This document shows positions 61,462 to 64,000 of a stretch of 64,000 nt of DNA, piece after piece. The position numbers and the translations under genes were made by a program. Source of the DNA: UBA6522 sp965204155 (GTDB taxonomy: Bacteria > Pseudomonadota > Gammaproteobacteria > Steroidobacterales > Rariloculaceae); the NCBI GenBank assembly GCA_965204155.1, contig OZ241971.1:1116001-1180000 (forward strand), read 5' to 3'. Below the pieces are notes generated by a model, which searched no databases, was not told the DNA's origin, and saw only the letters and a program-made list of their open reading frames with translations. How positions within the stretch are numbered: position 1 is the first letter of the stretch; each line of letters starts with the position of its first letter.

Positions 61462-62682
61462 CTACGGCATCCCGGCTCCCTCTTCGTACTCCATCACCTC
61501 GCGCTCGTAGGCCGAGAACTCCTCGAAGAGCGCATTCTCCATGCAGACGTTTTCTTCGAGCCGCCAGTTCACCGAGTCGAAGACTCTTCGCGACGTCCAC
61601 GGCTCGGTAAACGCCACCGGATCTTTCACCGTAATCTCCAGGATCAGCTGTCCATCGCCGTTGCGGCTGAATCGCTCGGTCACGTGAAGCTGATCGCTGT
61701 GGGGAACTCCACGGCGATCGATCCAGGTCCTGTCATTGAAGTTGACCGACTCCACGACCAGCGTGTCCCCTTCCCACCGGCCGACTGACTCGCCCATCCA
61801 GGATTCGGGACGACCCGTCCGATGACTTCGTCCGTCCGTGTAAATGATCCGGAACCACTGATGAAACTCGTAGACGATCATTACGCGCTCAGCGGACTGT
61901 ACGATCTCGAACGCGGCGGGGTGGGCGTAGATTCTCGGAACGCCGGGCGGCAGACACTGGTAAGTGGGGTCGTTGGTTTCCACCACCGCAACGGCATCGG
62001 GCCCAAAAACCGGCCGGGATTCGGCAAAACGCGCCTGCGCCCAGGGCGTCATCGGCGGCAATTCCTCGCTGAACGCGTAATTTTCCCAAGCATGATCGTA
62101 CCGCCTGATCCAGACGCCACGCAGGTCGGCGCCCTGGCCGCCGGGCAGCGGCTCCCGTGAGGCCGAACCACGCTCGACCCCTACCGATTCTCCGCCGATC
62201 AGTGCGTGACCGCTCGCATCCACCAACCTGCGAATGCGGATGGAGGGGGCGCCGTTACGGGCCGGATTGCCCGTCAACTCGATCACGTCACCCGGCAAGA
62301 GGGAGTTCGCAGTCCACCTGATTGAAGTTGGAGAGCCCGCGGATATGCCTCTCGCCAACCGATTCGGTGTCGTCAGCTCACCCGACCATTCCACCGTGTT
62401 CCCTTCCCCATCCGTGACGGCGACGTAGACGAGCACGTGAGGAAAGACGAACTTGAATTCGGTGACGCTCCCGCGAACGGTCACCGTCTGCGTGGCATCG
62501 TAAAGCGCTCCGCCGTGGTGGGCCTGCAGCTCTTCCGGCCAATGACCCCAGATGGCCGCAAGTGTCGCCGCTGCGAACGAGAGCACTGCGGAACGAATTT
62601 CTCCGGCTCGCTTCACCTGCTCGTCACTCATCTTCCATACGCTTCGGAAGTCGGTCACGGGCAGATTGACCGACCACTCCAT
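61462..62682 (-). CDS. DUF6152-type fused two-domain protein, copy H
   Basis: The 406-residue protein has an uncleaved or cleavable leader (SFAAATLAAIWG...LQA) followed by HHGGALYD, FKFVFPH, a long linker, GGQGADLRGVWIRRYD, YQCLPPGVPRIYAHP, GRWEGDTLVVESVNFND and NVCMENALFEEF near the end. It fuses a domain like G to a domain like E, showing these belong together. Alternative start at residue 18 (62631). Function unknown; the sulfatase at 62729 precedes it in the same direction (46 bp). Confidence 0.82.
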   Translation of the reverse strand: MEWSVNLPVTDFRSVWKMSDEQVKRAGEIRSAVLSFAAATLAAIWGHWPEELQAHHGGALYDATQTVTVRGSVTEFKFVFPHVLVYVAVTDGEGNTVEWSGELTTPNRLARGISAGSPTSIRWTANSLLPGDVIELTGNPARNGAPSIRIRRLVDASGHALIGGESVGVERGSASREPLPGGQGADLRGVWIRRYDHAWENYAFSEELPPMTPWAQARFAESRPVFGPDAVAVVETNDPTYQCLPPGVPRIYAHPAAFEIVQSAERVMIVYEFHQWFRIIYTDGRSHRTGRPESWMGESVGRWEGDTLVVESVNFNDRTWIDRRGVPHSDQLHVTERFSRNGDGQLILEITVKDPVAFTEPWTSRRVFDSVNWRLEENVCMENALFEEFSAYEREVMEYEEGAGMP

Positions 62683-62728
62683 GCCCCTTGATGCTCAAAT
62701 TCAGGTCCTTGACGCTCTTGACCAGACT

Positions 62729-64000
62729 TTATGGAATCTGCGGCCAGCCCGTCAATTCCAGCAAGCGGGCGAGTTCCCCTTGCATGTCCTCAAGCAATTG
62801 GGCTGCCTCCGGCGAGTCGGCGATATTGTACAGTTCGTAGGGGTCCGCCTCGAGATCGTAGAGCTCGTCCATGCCCTCCAGGTCCATGTACTGAATGTAC
62901 TTGTAGCGGTCGGTGCGCACCGCCTGGTAACCCATGCGCAGTACGCGCACGAACTCCGAGACCGCCCCGGAATTCGGTGCGCCCCGAAGATAGTCTTCCG
63001 GATCGGAGTGGTGCTGTATCAGCAACGACGTACGCCAGTCCTGCGGGTTTGCGCCCATCAGCACAGGAACCAGTGAAGCTCCCTGCACTGGATCCTCGGG
63101 CTCCTGGTTGGCCAGTTCCAGAATCGTCGAGGCCAGATCGATACTCAGCACCATCTGCTCCGGCCGCGTGCCTGGCCCGATCAGGCCCGGATAGCGGATC
63201 ACCAGGGGAATGCGCACCGACGCCTCATACGCCAGGCGCCGCTGAGCGTTGAGGCCGTGCTCTCCATAGAAATATCCGTGGTCGCTGGTCACCACGAAAA
63301 AAGTGTCGTTCAGCTCACCGGTGCGTTCCAGGGCCTCCAGCAACCGGCCCACGCTCTCGTCCACCCCCGTGACCATCTCCAGGCGGTTACGAATGGTTGC
63401 ATCGGTCGTGGAAGTGTCCGGCCCCAGCGGCGGCAGACCCGGGATTTCCCGCGTCAGGGCGGGCTTGTCCAGGGGCGGCACACCGTCGCTCGGAAGCCGC
63501 ACGATCGGCTCATCGTCGTAGATGCCCAGGTGCCGATCCGCCGCAATGAATCCGCCCTCCACCAGGCCAAGGGCCGGGTCCGGGTGCACCGCCTTCTGCG
63601 AAAAGAAAAGCACGAAAGGCTCATCCCGAGCGGCTTCCAGGAACGAAACTGCGTGATCGGTAAGGACATCCGTCACATGCCCTTCGAACGTGACACGCTC
63701 GTTGCCCACATAGACCTCGGGATTCGTGTTCGTGCCCTGTCCGATCAGGCTGACCCACGTGTCGAAGCCCGGCCGGGGCGTGCCGTCGGAGCCCATGTGC
63801 CACTTGCCCACGAAGGCGGTGTCATAGCCGGTCCGGTCGAGCTGGCGCGGGAACGTGTTCAGATCGTGGCCGCGGCGGTTGGTGTTGTCGATGATCCCGT
63901 TGGCGTGAGCGTAGAGCCCCGTCAGGAAACTCGCTCTGGCCGGCGAGCAGAGCGGCGTGGTGGTGAATGCATTGAGAAACATCGCCCCCTCGGCCGCGAC
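62729..64000 (-). CDS. Exported-type sulfatase 3, partial (CSPAR)
   Basis: The N-terminus lies beyond the right edge; the frame is open to base 64000. Visible part has the signature PLCSPARASFLTGLYAH with the Cys for formylglycine, GYDTAFVGKWHMG, FFVVTSDHGYFYGEHG and the C-terminal DELYDLEADPYELYNIADSPE, all standard for sulfatases of the N-sulfoglucosamine/iduronate type. No frameshift seen. The third sulfatase in the window, distinct from the other two in motif and sequence. Confidence 0.9.
   Translation of the reverse strand, partial: VAAEGAMFLNAFTTTPLCSPARASFLTGLYAHANGIIDNTNRRGHDLNTFPRQLDRTGYDTAFVGKWHMGSDGTPRPGFDTWVSLIGQGTNTNPEVYVGNERVTFEGHVTDVLTDHAVSFLEAARDEPFVLFFSQKAVHPDPALGLVEGGFIAADRHLGIYDDEPIVRLPSDGVPPLDKPALTREIPGLPPLGPDTSTTDATIRNRLEMVTGVDESVGRLLEALERTGELNDTFFVVTSDHGYFYGEHGLNAQRRLAYEASVRIPLVIRYPGLIGPGTRPEQMVLSIDLASTILELANQEPEDPVQGASLVPVLMGANPQDWRTSLLIQHHSDPEDYLRGAPNSGAVSEFVRVLRMGYQAVRTDRYKYIQYMDLEGMDELYDLEADPYELYNIADSPEAAQLLEDMQGELARLLELTGWPQIP

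Overview
The window looks like chromosome of a high-GC, uncultured-type gammaproteobacterium. Its core gene order matches, as I recall it, the Pseudomonas arrangement: murF-murE-ftsI-ftsL-rsmH-mraZ, rnpB, rsmI, lpoA-yraN-diaA, then sspA with petABC, a DegS/AlgW-type protease, murA-ibaG, kdsD-kdsC-lptCAB-rpoN-hpf-rapZ. Expected genes missing at their usual places include sspB, the mla genes, and ptsN/npr. The core codes for peptidoglycan synthesis and division, outer-membrane LPS transport, the cytochrome bc1 complex and stress sigma factors.

Layout. 1-5014 (minus): division/cell-wall cluster with an mraZ promoter carrying four MraZ boxes at exact 10-bp spacing. 5396-9099: rnpB, rsmI, and the divergent lpoA-yraN-diaA. 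9106-16963: first accessory island, holding a MmgE/PrpD protein, two tandem DUF6152-type secreted proteins, a beta-propeller lipoprotein with a peptide repeat, a diheme cytochrome c and a SoxC-like molybdenum sulfite-oxidase-family enzyme. 16980-29301: conserved core (sspA, petCBA, protease, murA, ibaG, kdsDC, lptCAB, rpoN, hpf, rapZ). 29388-36769 (minus): FAD oxidoreductase plus a central carbon cluster (pyk, pgk, gap, tkt). 36944-64000: large accessory region with amidohydrolases, three sulfatases, more DUF6152-type proteins, a periplasmic adaptor, a PQQ/sorbosone-dehydrogenase-like protein, a cupin, two tandem IS1380-type insertion sequences, a MacB-type ABC exporter, an enoyl-CoA hydratase, and a decayed IS1595-type element.

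The most unusual content is an expansion of secreted proteins of one composite family: eight genes in 64 kb. The N-terminal domain begins, after a predicted signal-peptidase site, with His-His and carries a conserved Pro-His about 30 residues later. The C-terminal domain carries a GRWEGDTLVVE-type motif. In most copies both domains are fused. At 52187-54492 they are separate genes, and these lie in one tightly packed run with an ABC ATPase and two MacB-type permeases (to 57583). This suggests a secreted, possibly metal-binding protein system coupled to an exporter; the function is unknown and the link is inferred.

Mobile elements: two 1620-bp IS1380-family copies sit head to tail, separated and flanked by the same 4-bp CTAG, with the first inserted exactly at the stop codon of the cupin gene. 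An IS1595-type transposase has lost its middle and carries a nonsense codon. Several short genes were also found, including a 58-residue membrane protein with an Ile-Trp-Phe-Val repeat. No tRNA or CRISPR array was seen.
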